This document shows positions 1 to 10,000 of a DNA stretch of 64,000 bases, piece by piece (positions within the stretch are counted from its first letter, which is position 1; each line of letters begins with the position of its first letter). Source of the stretch: an uncultured delta proteobacterium. GTDB taxonomy: Bacteria; Desulfobacterota; Desulfobulbia; Desulfobulbales; Desulfocapsaceae. Made by a program: the position numbers and the translations under genes. The notes beneath the pieces are model-generated. The model saw nothing but the letters and a program-made list of their open reading frames with translations, was not told the origin of the DNA and made no database searches. Location: NCBI GenBank assembly GCA_903901335.1, contig CAIUQR010000057.1, forward strand, positions 1 to 64,000, written 5' to 3'.

Positions 1-109
1 TTAATGAGAAGATCATACAGTAAAAAAAAAATCCGAACATTTTACTATAAAAAACTTTAAATATCAGGCCTCTATAAAAATGGTTTGGATTTTATTTAGG
101 TTTGGATAA

Positions 110-141
110 CGCAGATTATCCAAACGTTTGGATAATCTGCG
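110..141. repeat. Perfect 32-nt palindrome at recombinase remnant boundary
   Basis: The left arm reads CGCAGATTATCCAAAC (110-125) and the right arm, 126-141, is its exact reverse complement, with no loop. The right arm runs straight into the coding sequence of the recombinase remnant, where it encodes part of the Asn-Leu-Arg-Arg stretch. The core GTTTGGAT also occurs directly upstream, near 83 and 100, in the same orientation as the right arm. It may be an inverted-duplication scar or a recombination or binding site; the sequence alone does not decide. Confidence 0.8.
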
Positions 142-298
142 GCGGCACGCAGCAACATATGCATCGAGATCCGGAACCCCAATTGAAATTGTCAGCAAGG
201 TCATTTTGCGACATGCGGACCTTTCGACCACTCAAAGGTACCTTGGCAAAGTGAATGATACAGAAGCGATCAGGTGGATCGAGACTCTCTACGGGTAG
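125..298 (+). pseudogene. Tyrosine recombinase (phage-type integrase), C-terminal remnant
   Basis: Only the last ~57 codons of a site-specific recombinase remain, reading to a TAG stop at 296-298. Visible are the second-arginine region (LRRHAATYAS), the LRHADLSTTQRYLG segment carrying the conserved His and the Tyr nucleophile, and a normal end (ETLYG). The N-terminal core-binding domain and the first catalytic Arg are missing, and homology begins inside a perfect palindrome, so the gene is broken. In the family, these proteins cut and join DNA through a 3'-phosphotyrosine; this fragment cannot. A complementary N-terminal/middle half of what looks like the same family lies in the same orientation at 6360-6812. 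Confidence 0.8.
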
Positions 299-307
299 TT
301 GTTTGAA

Positions 308-331
308 AGGGCGAGGAGTTTTCCTCGCCCT
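308..331 (+). terminator. GC-rich hairpin downstream of recombinase remnant
   Basis: AGGGCGAGGA (308-317) and TCCTCGCCCT (322-331) form a perfect 10-bp stem with a GTTT loop, ten bases after the stop of the recombinase remnant. It is followed by AATAGCAATAG rather than a T tract, so it would be a weak intrinsic terminator; a structural or recombination role is possible. Confidence 0.45.
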
Positions 332-617
332 AATAGCAATAGTAGTAAGCTAAACATGGAGCAAAAACCGATTGTTAAGAGATTTATCCTTGCAATCTCA
401 ACAGAAGAAGCCTGGAGAAAAAACGTATCAGGAATAAAGTCAAGCTAAGAGATGCGCTTTCCGGCCGAGGTTTGCCATTGCAAATCTTAACCTGCTGAAA
501 TAGGGATTGAATCAAAATCCACAGACGATATCTGAACTGAACCTTGTAAAACAAACTGTTTGGTTACTTATACGGTACTGAGCATCAATAACCAGAGAGG
601 CTCAGTGTAGAGACCTT
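332..617. other. Intergenic, no gene recognised
   Basis: This stretch lies between the recombinase remnant and the end of the HU gene. It holds only a 31-codon reading frame beginning near 356 with no homology I recognise, and a loose inverted repeat ACTGAGC/GCTCAGT (577-583 and 600-606) that could weakly terminate HU transcription on the minus strand. I see nothing else. Confidence 0.5.
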
Positions 618-935
618 TTATTTTATTTTTTTAACTTTTGCTTTCGGCGTTGCTTTGACAGCCTTTGGCCTCAGGTCCTTGAGAGCTTTCCCCGGTGTGA
701 ATTTGCCGTTAGTCTTGGCAGCTATTTTAATTTCTTTGCCGGTCTGCGGATTCCGACCTATGCGAGCGGCACGATTTACCGCACTGAACGTACCAAAACC
801 TACCAGAGTGATTTTTTCACCAGCCTTGAGAGCAGTCGTGGTGGCAGAGATAAAGCTGTTGAGTGCTTTCTGAGCTTGTGCCTTTGTCAGTTCTGCTCCT
901 TCTGCTATTTTCTCTACGAGTTCTGCTTTGTTCAT
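618..935 (-). CDS. HU-family nucleoid DNA-binding protein
   Basis: A small basic protein that binds and bends DNA and shapes the nucleoid; in the family it works as a dimer. Residues 1-90 match the bacterial HU/IHF fold: the N-terminal helices ([20 protein letters not shown]), then the [21 protein letters not shown] beta-arm region with the conserved proline that intercalates DNA. HU is usually about 90 residues; this one has 105. The extra C-terminal tail is rich in Lys, Ala and Pro ([15 protein letters not shown]), resembling histone-H1-like tails and probably adding non-specific DNA affinity. The start ATG has a good ribosome-binding site (TTGGAG, 7-8 bases upstream). It stands alone, divergent from the acetyl-CoA hydrolase gene. 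Confidence 0.93.
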   Translation of the reverse strand: MNKAELVEKIAEGAELTKAQAQKALNSFISATTTALKAGEKITLVGFGTFSAVNRAARIGRNPQTGKEIKIAAKTNGKFTPGKALKDLRPKAVKATPKAKVKKIK

Positions 936-1217
936 AATTACTCCAATATAAAGTTGTTCAAAATACAGTGAAAGGAATGAAAGAAAAAATCAAACTTTCT
1001 CTCTATAACAGATTTTGGAAGAATCAATCAATTTTCAAATATTCCAAACAGCTCCAAGACAGAAATTATTCTCTCAAAAATTAGAAGTTGGTCTATTCGT
1101 ACTTTTGGCGTAGGATGCAAAAGGCCTTTTGTCGATTAGATTTACTATGGATACTGACCAGTAACCATATCAGGAACATCTCAACTATTGTAGCATCAAA
1201 CCGGAAGGAGATACATT

Positions 1218-3113
1218 ATGACACGTTCTCTGTACTGGGCGGATGGTTATAGAGAAAAATTGATGACGGCTGCCGAGGCGATTAATCTGATTCGTCCTGG
1301 TAAACGGGTCTTTATCAGTTCGGCCTGCGGTGAACCGCAAGAACTTGTACGGAATCTTTCCGAGGCCGCACCCAGATTCAACGGGCTGGAGATCATCCGG
1401 ATGATGAGCCGTGAAACGACTTCGCTCTCAGCCATAGCTGACAAAACCGAAGATTACAATCTCACTATCCGGACACTCTACCTTGGATCCACTGAAAACG
1501 AGCAGATAGCCCGGAATATGCGTTTTATCACCCCAGTAAACATGTCGGAGATCCCTGACCTCTTTCTCTCCCGCAAGCTCCCCCTTCATGTAGCCCTGGT
1601 TCAGGTATCGCCGCCGGATGATTTCGGCTGGATGAGCCTGGGTATTTCCGTAGACGTAGCCCTGGCTGCAGCCCAGAGCGCCGATCTGGTTATCGCCCAA
1701 GTCAATCCGATGATGCCGCGAACCATGGGGCAGAGCTTCATCCATGTCAATAATGTCCATGCAATCGTGGAGTATACCGAACCGCTGCTGACCACCACCA
1801 TGCGGGGCCAGAATCAGGTCACCGATTTGATCGGCAGGCATATCGCCCGATTTGTTGAAGACGGATCGACAATCCAGATCGGCCTGGATGCGGCCTCAAA
1901 GGCCACCGTCAAGGCCCTGGCCGAGAAGAATGACCTGGGATTTCATTCCCAGTATATTACCGACGATGTCATGCATCTCTTCGCCTCGGGTGTTATCACT
2001 AACAGAAAGAAAGGCCTAAATAACGGCAAACTGGTGGCCTCATGCGGGATCGGTAGCTCCAACCTTTATGAGTTCCTGAATGACAACCCCGCCGTGGAAT
2101 TCCAGCCCTCGAATTATGTCAACGACCCCTTCGTCATCTCCCAGCATAACCGGATGGTCAGCCTCAATCTCGCCAAATCCATTGATCTCACCGGGCAGGT
2201 CGCAGCGGAGGCCTCGGAGCATACCTTTTTTGCCGGTGTCTCAGGTATTCCGGATTTTGTCCGTGGCGCCAAGCGGTCAAAGAGCGGCAAGTCGATCATC
2301 ATGCTCTACTCCTCCTCTAGTGACGGGAAGGAAAGCAACATCGTCACCTCTTTAAAGGACACCACAGTGGTCTTGCCCAGAGCCGACACGCACTATGTCG
2401 CCACCGAGTACGGTGTAGTCAACCTCTTGGGAAAAAGCCTACAGGAGCGGGTACTGGCGCTGATCCAGATAGCTCATCCCAATCATCGCGAACGTCTTTT
2501 GGATGAGGCCAAAGAGGCCAGACTTATTGGCCGGGAGAGAAAACTGGGTGAGGCGATTCTCGGGATCTACCCGGTGCTTCTGGAGGAAACTATCGTCAGG
2601 GATGGAGAGGAGATCACCATCCGTCCGTCCAAACCGATAGACGAGCGCAGGATCCAGGAACATTATTACAACCTTGAACGGAGTGACATCGAGCGCCGGT
2701 TTTTTCAAAACAGGGTGAGCTTCGGCCGAAACGATGTTGAGCCGTCCACCCAGGTGGATTATATCAAGGACCTAACCTTTGTGGCTGTGGTCGGTGAGTT
2801 CGGCTTTGGCAGGGTCGTGGGAGTCGGCGAATATCTGTTGCTGGTCGACAGCAATATTGCCGAGGTGGCCTTTTCGATCTCTACCGGCTATCAGGGAAAG
2901 GGAATCGGCTCGCTGTTGATCCGGAAACTCGCCAGGGCCGCCCGCGATAATGGTATCTCAGGACTTCTTGCCTATACCTTCCCCCATAACCGAGGGATGA
3001 TCAGCCTATTCAAGTCCCTTCCTTACCAAGTCAAGACCTCATTTGACGGTGAATCGCTGAAGCTTTCCTGCCGTTTCGATGAGATGAAGGATTCCGACAA
3101 CATCAAGGGCTGA
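1218..3113 (+). CDS. Acetyl-CoA hydrolase/CoA-transferase fused to a GNAT acetyltransferase domain
   Basis: Residues 1 to about 430 match the acetyl-CoA hydrolase/CoA-transferase family (Cat1/succinyl-CoA:acetate CoA-transferase type), which moves CoA between acyl groups through a glutamyl-CoA intermediate; E185 or E188 in IVEYTE is the likely catalytic region. After a linker of about 60 residues comes a GNAT acetyltransferase domain (about 500-615) with the acetyl-CoA pyrophosphate loop GYQGKGIG at 557-564. The protein is cytoplasmic. Such fusions are known in Desulfobacterota, where CoA-transferases take part in acetate and short-acid metabolism; the physiological substrate here is not evident. 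The GNAT half could acetylate the enzyme or another protein. The start ATG has an excellent ribosome-binding site (GGAAGGAG). An acetate-transporter-like gene sits far away at 39969. Confidence 0.9.
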   Translation: MTRSLYWADGYREKLMTAAEAINLIRPGKRVFISSACGEPQELVRNLSEAAPRFNGLEIIRMMSRETTSLSAIADKTEDYNLTIRTLYLGSTENEQIARNMRFITPVNMSEIPDLFLSRKLPLHVALVQVSPPDDFGWMSLGISVDVALAAAQSADLVIAQVNPMMPRTMGQSFIHVNNVHAIVEYTEPLLTTTMRGQNQVTDLIGRHIARFVEDGSTIQIGLDAASKATVKALAEKNDLGFHSQYITDDVMHLFASGVITNRKKGLNNGKLVASCGIGSSNLYEFLNDNPAVEFQPSNYVNDPFVISQHNRMVSLNLAKSIDLTGQVAAEASEHTFFAGVSGIPDFVRGAKRSKSGKSIIMLYSSSSDGKESNIVTSLKDTTVVLPRADTHYVATEYGVVNLLGKSLQERVLALIQIAHPNHRERLLDEAKEARLIGRERKLGEAILGIYPVLLEETIVRDGEEITIRPSKPIDERRIQEHYYNLERSDIERRFFQNRVSFGRNDVEPSTQVDYIKDLTFVAVVGEFGFGRVVGVGEYLLLVDSNIAEVAFSISTGYQGKGIGSLLIRKLARAARDNGISGLLAYTFPHNRGMISLFKSLPYQVKTSFDGESLKLSCRFDEMKDSDNIKG

Positions 3114-3493
3114 TGGAGAGGCGAAGCCGGATACCCTTTTTCAGGGATTATCTTGGATGGTACATATACTCCTGAGTCAGCAAAACCTGATAGTAGACAT
3201 ATCAAGTTGACAAAATGGTGGTATAAATAAATCTTAGAAATGGCAATATTAACGCTTGTCACGATTCGCAGGCCTAAGATTCTGGAAGAGTCTAAATCCA
3301 ATAGGAGGGACTTCAACTCTGAGGATTACCAGTGAAAATCTTGTAGGGTTAGACTCATGACTGAAACGGTGTTTGTATCAATTGTCGCCCAGGCGTTAAG
3401 GTTTTTTTGTAGCGGGTTCCTCACCCAGTCAGCATGGCCTGACCAGAATGGTAAGCCCAATCAGAACATCTCGTCATTTCTCTTAGAAAAAAG
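3114..3493. other. Intergenic between convergent genes
   Basis: This 380-base gap lies between the ends of two convergent genes. A short frame from ATG 3357 runs into the end of the alpha/beta hydrolase gene, has no recognisable domain and no clear ribosome-binding site, so I do not call it. No strong terminator hairpin was seen. Confidence 0.4.
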
Positions 3494-4399
3494 TTATTGG
3501 TATTTGGTAATTTGCCGGATCGCATAACTTGTCATGATTTCTACAGCACGGTCTGACTCCGTTCCCGGCTTGCAGGCAAATCCATGCGGCATATCATCGA
3601 ACCATTCTACTTCTATGTCTCCGCCAGCGGCGTGGTAGGCCGTCGCAAAACGATTAAGCGAATCCAACGGAAGGTTTCCGTCTGCCGTGCCTTGGATAAT
3701 AAGGGCAGGCGGCAAAACGAGTTGTTCCTCTCGCTCCAAAGCCAGAAGTGGATTCCCCTCGATCATAGCATTATGATGAAGAAAATAGGAGTTGGTCGCC
3801 CTAACCAGAAAATCCCGATTATTTTCTTGTGCAAACAAATATCTCCCTAACGGGTCCAAGACCGGCCAGGCGGCAATCAAGTATGAGAAATTTGCTATCG
3901 CGCGCTCCTTTGCTTTAAGCTTGAATTCATTATACCGCTCATCGTCGGGTCGCATGGCGCAAAGGAATAATCCGTGCCCGCCGCTGGATGTTCCAAGTCC
4001 TCCCAGGAACTGTGGTTCCGCGTTATAATCCTTACCATGGGTTTTGATCCATCGTGCAGCGTAATTTATGTCAGCAACTTGCGCAGGGTAGGTGTAGTCG
4101 GGTGCCTTTCGACATTCGATGGCAAAAACGACTATACCGCTTGCAGCCAATGATATGTCTATGCTTTCGTTATCGCTACAACTGCCCGAAGACCAGGCAC
4201 CCCCATGAACGTCCAACAAGGCCGGGAACATCCCTGGTTTTTCCGGCATATAGACACGAACGGGCCAAGAGCAGCGCCCAGCCTGCCTATAGGTAGCATC
4301 AATGACTCGAACCTTGTTCCCCCATTTTGATTCAAAAACACACTGTTCCGGCATATTCTTTTCCCAAGGAAAATGAACTCCCTGTATCAGGCACAACAT
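3494..4399 (-). CDS. Alpha/beta hydrolase, HSL-like esterase family
   Basis: A 301-residue alpha/beta-fold hydrolase, probably a cytoplasmic carboxylesterase or lipase. The oxyanion-hole motif HGG is seen in DVHGGAWSSG (about 64-73), the nucleophile elbow G-x-S-x-G as GTSSGG (about 135-140), the acid as the Asp in GTADGNLP, and the catalytic His in MPHGFACKPG near the C-terminus, so the triad appears complete. The substrate cannot be told from sequence. Translation could start at the first ATG or at the internal ATG 15 codons later (MPEQCVFESK), which matches where the conserved part begins; neither has a strong ribosome-binding site. It is convergent with the acetyl-CoA hydrolase gene and has no operon partner. 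Confidence 0.85.
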   Translation of the reverse strand: MLCLIQGVHFPWEKNMPEQCVFESKWGNKVRVIDATYRQAGRCSWPVRVYMPEKPGMFPALLDVHGGAWSSGSCSDNESIDISLAASGIVVFAIECRKAPDYTYPAQVADINYAARWIKTHGKDYNAEPQFLGGLGTSSGGHGLFLCAMRPDDERYNEFKLKAKERAIANFSYLIAAWPVLDPLGRYLFAQENNRDFLVRATNSYFLHHNAMIEGNPLLALEREEQLVLPPALIIQGTADGNLPLDSLNRFATAYHAAGGDIEVEWFDDMPHGFACKPGTESDRAVEIMTSYAIRQITKYQ

Positions 4400-4452
4400 T
4401 TCCTATTGAGTATAGTTTCAAGCCCTATTTGTTCCAGTAGTTAAAAAGGTTT

Positions 4453-6090
4453 TTAAACCGTGAAACGGCCTACAAGTTGCTGAAGTCGAGTAGCTAGTTG
4501 TTCTAACTCCTTAGCCTTCATATCCACCTCAGAGCTATTTTCGGTTATTCCTTGAACCCTGTGATTGACATCCCCCATGTCATTGCTGATGCTTGAAGAG
4601 AAAGTAGATGTCTGATTGACATTGATATTAACTTCATTGATGCCTTGGGATGCCTGAGAGATGTTATTGGATATTTCCTGGCTTGAGACCGATTGTTCTT
4701 CGACGGCTGTAGCTATAGAAACTACAATATCGTGCACTTCATAGATAACTTTGGATATCTGACTGATTTCAGCAACAGTTATGTTTGTTGAACTCTGAAT
4801 ACCTTCAACACGGGTTTTGATTTCTTCTGTGGCCTTGGCTGTCTGCTTGGCTAATTCTTTGATCTCATTGGCAACAACGGCAAACCCCTTCCCAGCCTGA
4901 CCCGCACGGGCAGCTTCAATTGTCGCGTTAAGAGCCAAAAGATTAATCTGCTCTGAAATCTCTGTAATCACTTCTGTTACCCTGCTTATTTGTGCGGCCG
5001 CCTCTCCTAATTCATTTACTCGCAACGATGCACTCTTGGTATTGACCACTGCCGTTTCTGTAATTTCCCTGGCCTTGGCTGAATTTTGAGCGATTTCCCG
5101 TACTGTGGCAGTCATTTCTTCGGAAGCTGCAGCTACCATATTGACATTGGTTGAAGCCTGCTCACTGGCGGCTGCCACATTATTTAAATTGGAACTCATC
5201 TCCTCAACTGCACTGGCAACCCCATTGGAGCGTGACAAGATATCTTCCGCTCTATTCGCTGATTGCCCTGCAATAGTGATGAGGCTGGATGATGAATTTT
5301 CAAGCATATCAGCTCCTGAGGCGATATCCTTCATCATTGATCTCAGCCTTTCAACTGTGCCCCTCATAACTTCAAGTAATTGTCCGATCTCATTTTTACT
5401 TTTTATTGCCAGGTTCACCGTCAAGTCACCTTTTCCCATTTGCTCAAAGCAAGTCACCGCATGCAGCACATCTCTATTGATTGTTCTACCAACAAAAAGA
5501 AGAAAGCCTGTAGAAGCAACAAAAGCCAATAGGACTATTGCGAGAAAAGAGTTCCTGTTTTTTGCAAATTGACCGACCATGTCTTGAGCTTCAATTTTTG
5601 TCTGTTCTTTTTGATTCGCTATCAGCTGTAACACGGCAGCCTTAATATCACGCCATATCTTCGTCTCTTTTTGGATCGTAGCCATTGCCTGTTCTTTTTC
5701 TCCAGATCGAGCCAATTCCTGTATCCTAATCTTCAAGGCATGATCCTTCGCCCAAAGATCTTTGATGTTTACCAAGGCAACATTCTCCTTTGCATCTGTT
5801 AATTCCAAGGCCTGATTCAGGTTGAAAAGAAATCCTTCGTGTGCTGTATTGTAATTTTCCTGGGCTACACTATCAGAAGGATTCAAGAGAATATTTCGAG
5901 TAGCCTGCCCTGTTTGCAGACCCAAAGAATATAGATTATTTAAATCGGACAACAGCTCCATATCGTGTGTAACCAGGTTTTTTACAACCCCTATAACCCT
6001 GTAATTTTGGGTTATGAAAATTGTTATTATTATGGCCATCAGGACACCGTTTGCTATCCCCAGAATCGCAAGAAATTTTTTTATTGTCAT
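4453..6090 (-). CDS. Methyl-accepting chemotaxis protein with four-helix sensor domain
   Basis: A 545-residue inner-membrane chemoreceptor. A first membrane helix (about 7-29) is followed by an alpha-helical periplasmic domain of about 150 residues typical of 4HB_MCP sensors, a second membrane helix (about 182-203), a HAMP linker (about 204-256) and the long cytoplasmic coiled coil. The signalling tip is clear: [40 protein letters not shown] contains the E-x-N-x-L-x-L-N-A-x-I-E-A-A-R-A-G signature that contacts CheA and CheW. The C-terminus (QQLVGRFTV) lacks the CheR/CheB-tethering pentapeptide. The ligand is not predictable. No other chemotaxis genes are in the window, so this is an orphan receptor that would use a signalling array encoded elsewhere. 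Confidence 0.95.
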   Translation of the reverse strand: MTIKKFLAILGIANGVLMAIIITIFITQNYRVIGVVKNLVTHDMELLSDLNNLYSLGLQTGQATRNILLNPSDSVAQENYNTAHEGFLFNLNQALELTDAKENVALVNIKDLWAKDHALKIRIQELARSGEKEQAMATIQKETKIWRDIKAAVLQLIANQKEQTKIEAQDMVGQFAKNRNSFLAIVLLAFVASTGFLLFVGRTINRDVLHAVTCFEQMGKGDLTVNLAIKSKNEIGQLLEVMRGTVERLRSMMKDIASGADMLENSSSSLITIAGQSANRAEDILSRSNGVASAVEEMSSNLNNVAAASEQASTNVNMVAAASEEMTATVREIAQNSAKAREITETAVVNTKSASLRVNELGEAAAQISRVTEVITEISEQINLLALNATIEAARAGQAGKGFAVVANEIKELAKQTAKATEEIKTRVEGIQSSTNITVAEISQISKVIYEVHDIVVSIATAVEEQSVSSQEISNNISQASQGINEVNINVNQTSTFSSSISNDMGDVNHRVQGITENSSEVDMKAKELEQLATRLQQLVGRFTV

Positions 6091-6300
6091 CTCAATATCA
6101 CTTTTTAGGTTAGAATTATGTCTCTTTTAGTCGTAGTTAATTTATACATATTGGGTATTTGCTTACAGTGCCCCGAAAAGGTGCATTCCAGTCATCATGC
6201 CAAGAGATTTTCCGATAAAACCAGTATACCGAGTTCGGTTTACGATTCTAGGCAAGCTTCCTGAGCCTTAAAAAAGGTTCGTTTTCGCAAGTTTTCAGAA

Positions 6301-6331
6301 GTGAAACGGAAATAGCGAGATTCCGTTTCAC
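6301..6331. repeat. Inverted repeat, 11-bp perfect arms
   Basis: GTGAAACGGAA (6301-6311) pairs perfectly with TTCCGTTTCAC (6321-6331) around a 9-base loop. It lies between the chemoreceptor promoter region and the recombinase remnant. No T tract follows on either strand, so it is not a clear terminator; it could be an operator, a dispersed repeat or part of the decayed mobile element. Confidence 0.55.
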
Positions 6332-6359
6332 AAACCTCTCACAAAACCCTATTGGTTAG

Positions 6360-6812
6360 CAAGTTCTTTTTTCAGACATCATTGCCCGATTTGGTGATCG
6401 GGATTTAGCCAGTATACCACAGGAAGAGGTACTGGACATTCTTCTTCCTCTGACCAAGGACAACAAACAGGCAACAAAGAGAAACCGGTACTAAGTACTT
6501 GCATCTTTCTACAATTTCATCATTAATACAGGGCTTCCTGCCCTCACCAATCCCTGCAATACGGCAGTCATCAGAAAAATATTCAAGCGTCCCCAGGCCA
6601 TTCAATGTAACATTGTCGACAAGGAAACCATTGATGAGATCATTTTCCGGACCATGTGTGCCCGGAACAGGCTTATGCTGGAACTTATGGCTCGGGGAGG
6701 AATGAGAGTGGATGAAGTATTGAATCTCACATCGGCCGACATCCGGGAGAGAACTCTGGCCATCAAGAATCCGAAAAGTGGTCGGGTTGGAGAAGTGGTT
6801 TATGTTTTATGA
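6360..6812 (+). pseudogene. Tyrosine recombinase (integrase), N-terminal and middle remnant with in-frame stop
   Basis: One frame reads through about 150 codons of a phage-type integrase, broken by a TAA in the middle (RNRY-stop-VLASFYNFI, stop near 6492). The first part resembles the SAM-like core-binding domain (DIIARFGDRDLASIPQEEV), the second includes the first catalytic-arginine box (LMARGGMRVDEVLNLTSADI) and continues to a TGA at 6810-6812. No ATG start is visible upstream, since the frame opens after a TAG at 6357. The His-x-x-Arg and Tyr boxes are absent here, but a remnant holding exactly those boxes lies at 125-298 in the same orientation. The gene is dead, and its spacer region up to the kinase at 7020 shows only further degraded sequence. 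Confidence 0.75.
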
Positions 6813-7019
6813 AAAATTGCTGGCAAGGTTAACCAATTCGACAGTTGCCCATGCCGGTTTATGAAGTGTTTTCATAAAGTATCGAGTATTCTTTGGCAGA
6901 TCATGTTGAATTCCGGCTGGCGGCTCGGGTAGAATTTTCTTTTTCGGATCTCCATCGAGAGTTATGCGCAATTCAGTCTGGCTGCATGCTATGCAAACCT
7001 TAGATTCTAATATACCCAC

Positions 7020-10000
7020 ATGAACCAACAGAGCACTGAGAAAAGAGTATCAGGGGAAAACTCGGGTCATGGACGAGTCTGGTTGGCTTGGGCAGTGGTT
7101 TTTGGAGCCCTTGTTGCCACCTTAGCTACCGGAATCTCTGCAAAGATGGATGTTGAAGCCGACGCAAAAAAGGACTTCAACTTTGCCTGCAATGAAATCC
7201 AACTCAGGATAGAAGCGCGGATGCAGGCCCATGCCCAGATATTGAGGAGTGCCGCCGCAGTTTTTGATGCCTCGGATACTGTAACGCGGGAGCAATGGCA
7301 GACCTTCACCATGCATCAGAAGGTCGAGCAGTATCTTCCGGGCATTCAGGGTATTGGTTTCTCTCTGGCAATCCCTCGCGAGCAACTCGCACAGCATATA
7401 CAGGAAATTCGTGGTCAGGGCTTTTCTGATTATACTGTAAGGCCTGAAGGCGATAGGGAAAACTATACATCCATTGTTTATCTTGAGCCGTTTTCAGGGC
7501 GGAACCTGCGGGCCTTCGGCTACGATATGTTCTCTGAGTCTGTACGCCGGAAGGCAATGGAGCAGGCGAGGGATTCAGATAAAGCTTCTCTCTCGGGCAA
7601 GGTGACACTTTTACAGGAAACCGACCAGGACGTCCAGGCCGGCACCCTGATGTATGTTCCCGTTTTTCGCAGGGGAATGGCAACCGATACCGTCGCTCAT
7701 CGCCAAGCTGCGCTCTATGGCTGGGTCTACAGTCCCTATCGAATGAACGACCTCATGGCCAATATCCTGACTGGATGGGATTCAGAAGCTGGAAAGTATA
7801 TTCGTTTGCAGATTTTCGATAACGAGCAGTTGTCTGCCGATTCATTGATGTACGACAGCAAGCCGAACGGGAAGCGGGAACCTGATAACGCGTCAGGATT
7901 CAAACTGGAAGTCCCTCTGGATTTCAACAACCGCCCCTGGTACCTGCGCTTCAGTCAGACAGGCGAACATCTGACCTACGGTCGCGTCTATGGTATTTTG
8001 TTCGGCGGGACAGTCATCAGCCTGCTCTTATTCGGATTGATCCTCTCCATTTTGAGAACTCGATTTAAGGCGCAGCAGCTGGCTGATCATCTGACTGCGG
8101 ATCTCAGAAACAGCGAAGAGAAATACCGGATTGTCTTCAACAATGATATTTATGCAATCTGCATATTCGATCTCGAAACGCTCAGGCTAATCGATGTAAA
8201 CGACGCCTATTGTCGTGTTTACGGTTATAGCCGGGACGAACTTGTTTCAGGAATGACCATTCACGATATTACTGCGGAACATCACCAATCGGATGCGGCG
8301 ACCAAGCAGGCTATCAGTAATGGCACGATCTTTATTCCTTTACGTTACCACAGGAAGAAAGATGGCACTGTCTTTCCGGTTGAAATTATCGGGGGTCCCT
8401 ATGTCTGGCAAGGGCGAAAGGTAATGTTTGGTCTTGCCAATGACATCACCGAGCGCAAAAAGGCTGAAGAACTCCTGTGGGAGCAGCACTGGCGGTCGGC
8501 AAACATTATCGAGGGCACCCGCGTCGGTACCTGGGAATGGAACATTCCGACAGGAGAAACGATCTTCAACGACAGGTGGGCCGAAATCGTTGGATACACA
8601 CTTGATGAGCTAACACCCATTAGCATAAAAACATGGGAAAAATTATGTCATCCGGATGATCTGAAACGATCTGCCGATTTGCTGGAGAAGCACTTTGCCG
8701 GCGAACTGCCCTATTACAATTGCGAATGCCGGATAAAACACAAGGATGGCCGGTGGATATGGGTTCTTGATCGTGGTCGCATCATTACTCGCACCAAGGA
8801 AGGAAAACCGCTGCTGATGTATGGCACCCACGCCGACATCAGCGAACGCAAGCTTGCAGAAGAAAAACTTGCTGAAAGCGAGGCTAAATACCGCTCAGCA
8901 TACTCTTTTATACGTCTGCTCTGCGACAATGTCCCCGACATGATCTGGGCGAAGGACCTGGAGAAGCGGTATGTCTTTGCCAATAAAGCCGTTTGCCGAG
9001 ATCTGCTCAATGCCGTTGACACCGACGAGCCGATAGGGAAGGTCGATATGTTCTTTGCCGAGCGTGAGAGAGCACGTCACATAAATGATCCGGAATGGCA
9101 TACATTTGGAGAGATATGCCAGGATACTGATATCATAACCATGGAAACTGGTGCGCAGCAGCAGTTCGATGAGTACGGGAATGTTCAGGGGAAATTTCTC
9201 TTCCTTGATGTGTACAAAGCACCATTCCTGGACGATAACGGCAAGATGATCGGCACGGTCGGCTCTGCGCGGGATGTGACAAAAGCCAAAGACCTGGAGA
9301 AGAAGCTCAAAGAGAGCCAGGCCTACCTGACTAACGCTGCCAAGGCTGCAAACTTTGGAGTGTTTTCATATGACTATAAGAGCGGTCAGGCCTATTGCTC
9401 ACCCGAACTCTTTGCCTTGCTTGGATTCCCGACCGGCGCATATCTGGAAACTGACAAGGATCTGATCCTCAATGCCCTTCACCCTGAGGACAAGCCCGGC
9501 TTTCTGGCAAAAATGAAAGCTGCCAATGACCCCTGCGGTTTCGGCATGCTGGAACACGTCTGCCGCATTATCCGCCCTGATGGTCAGGTGCGCTGGCTGA
9601 GGGTAACTGGGCAGACGACCTTCAGCGGCAGTCAACCGAGCGATCATCCGCTTCGCGCTGACGGCATCATCCAGGATATTACCGACGGGAAAAGACTTTC
9701 AGAGGAACAGAAGAAATTTGAGCGGCAGCAACAGCTGCTGCAAAAGGCTGAAAGTCTGAAAACCATGGCCGGGGCTATCGCCCATCATTTCAACAACCAG
9801 CTCGGAGCGGTGATGGGAAACCTGGAGATGGCCATTGACGACCTCCCCTCGGGATCATCATCTGCAACTCTGAACGAGGCCATGAAAGCTTCCCACCGTG
9901 CAGCTGAAGTGAGCAGCTTGATGTTGACTTACCTCGGTCAATCGGTTGTTAAACAGGCCCCGCTGGATCTGTCAAAGACCTGCCGTCAAAGTCTGCCGTT

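Noticed and set aside
3357-3525. Short plus-strand frame beginning at an ATG between convergent genes
   Set aside because: No ribosome-binding site, no motif, and it overlaps the alpha/beta hydrolase gene.
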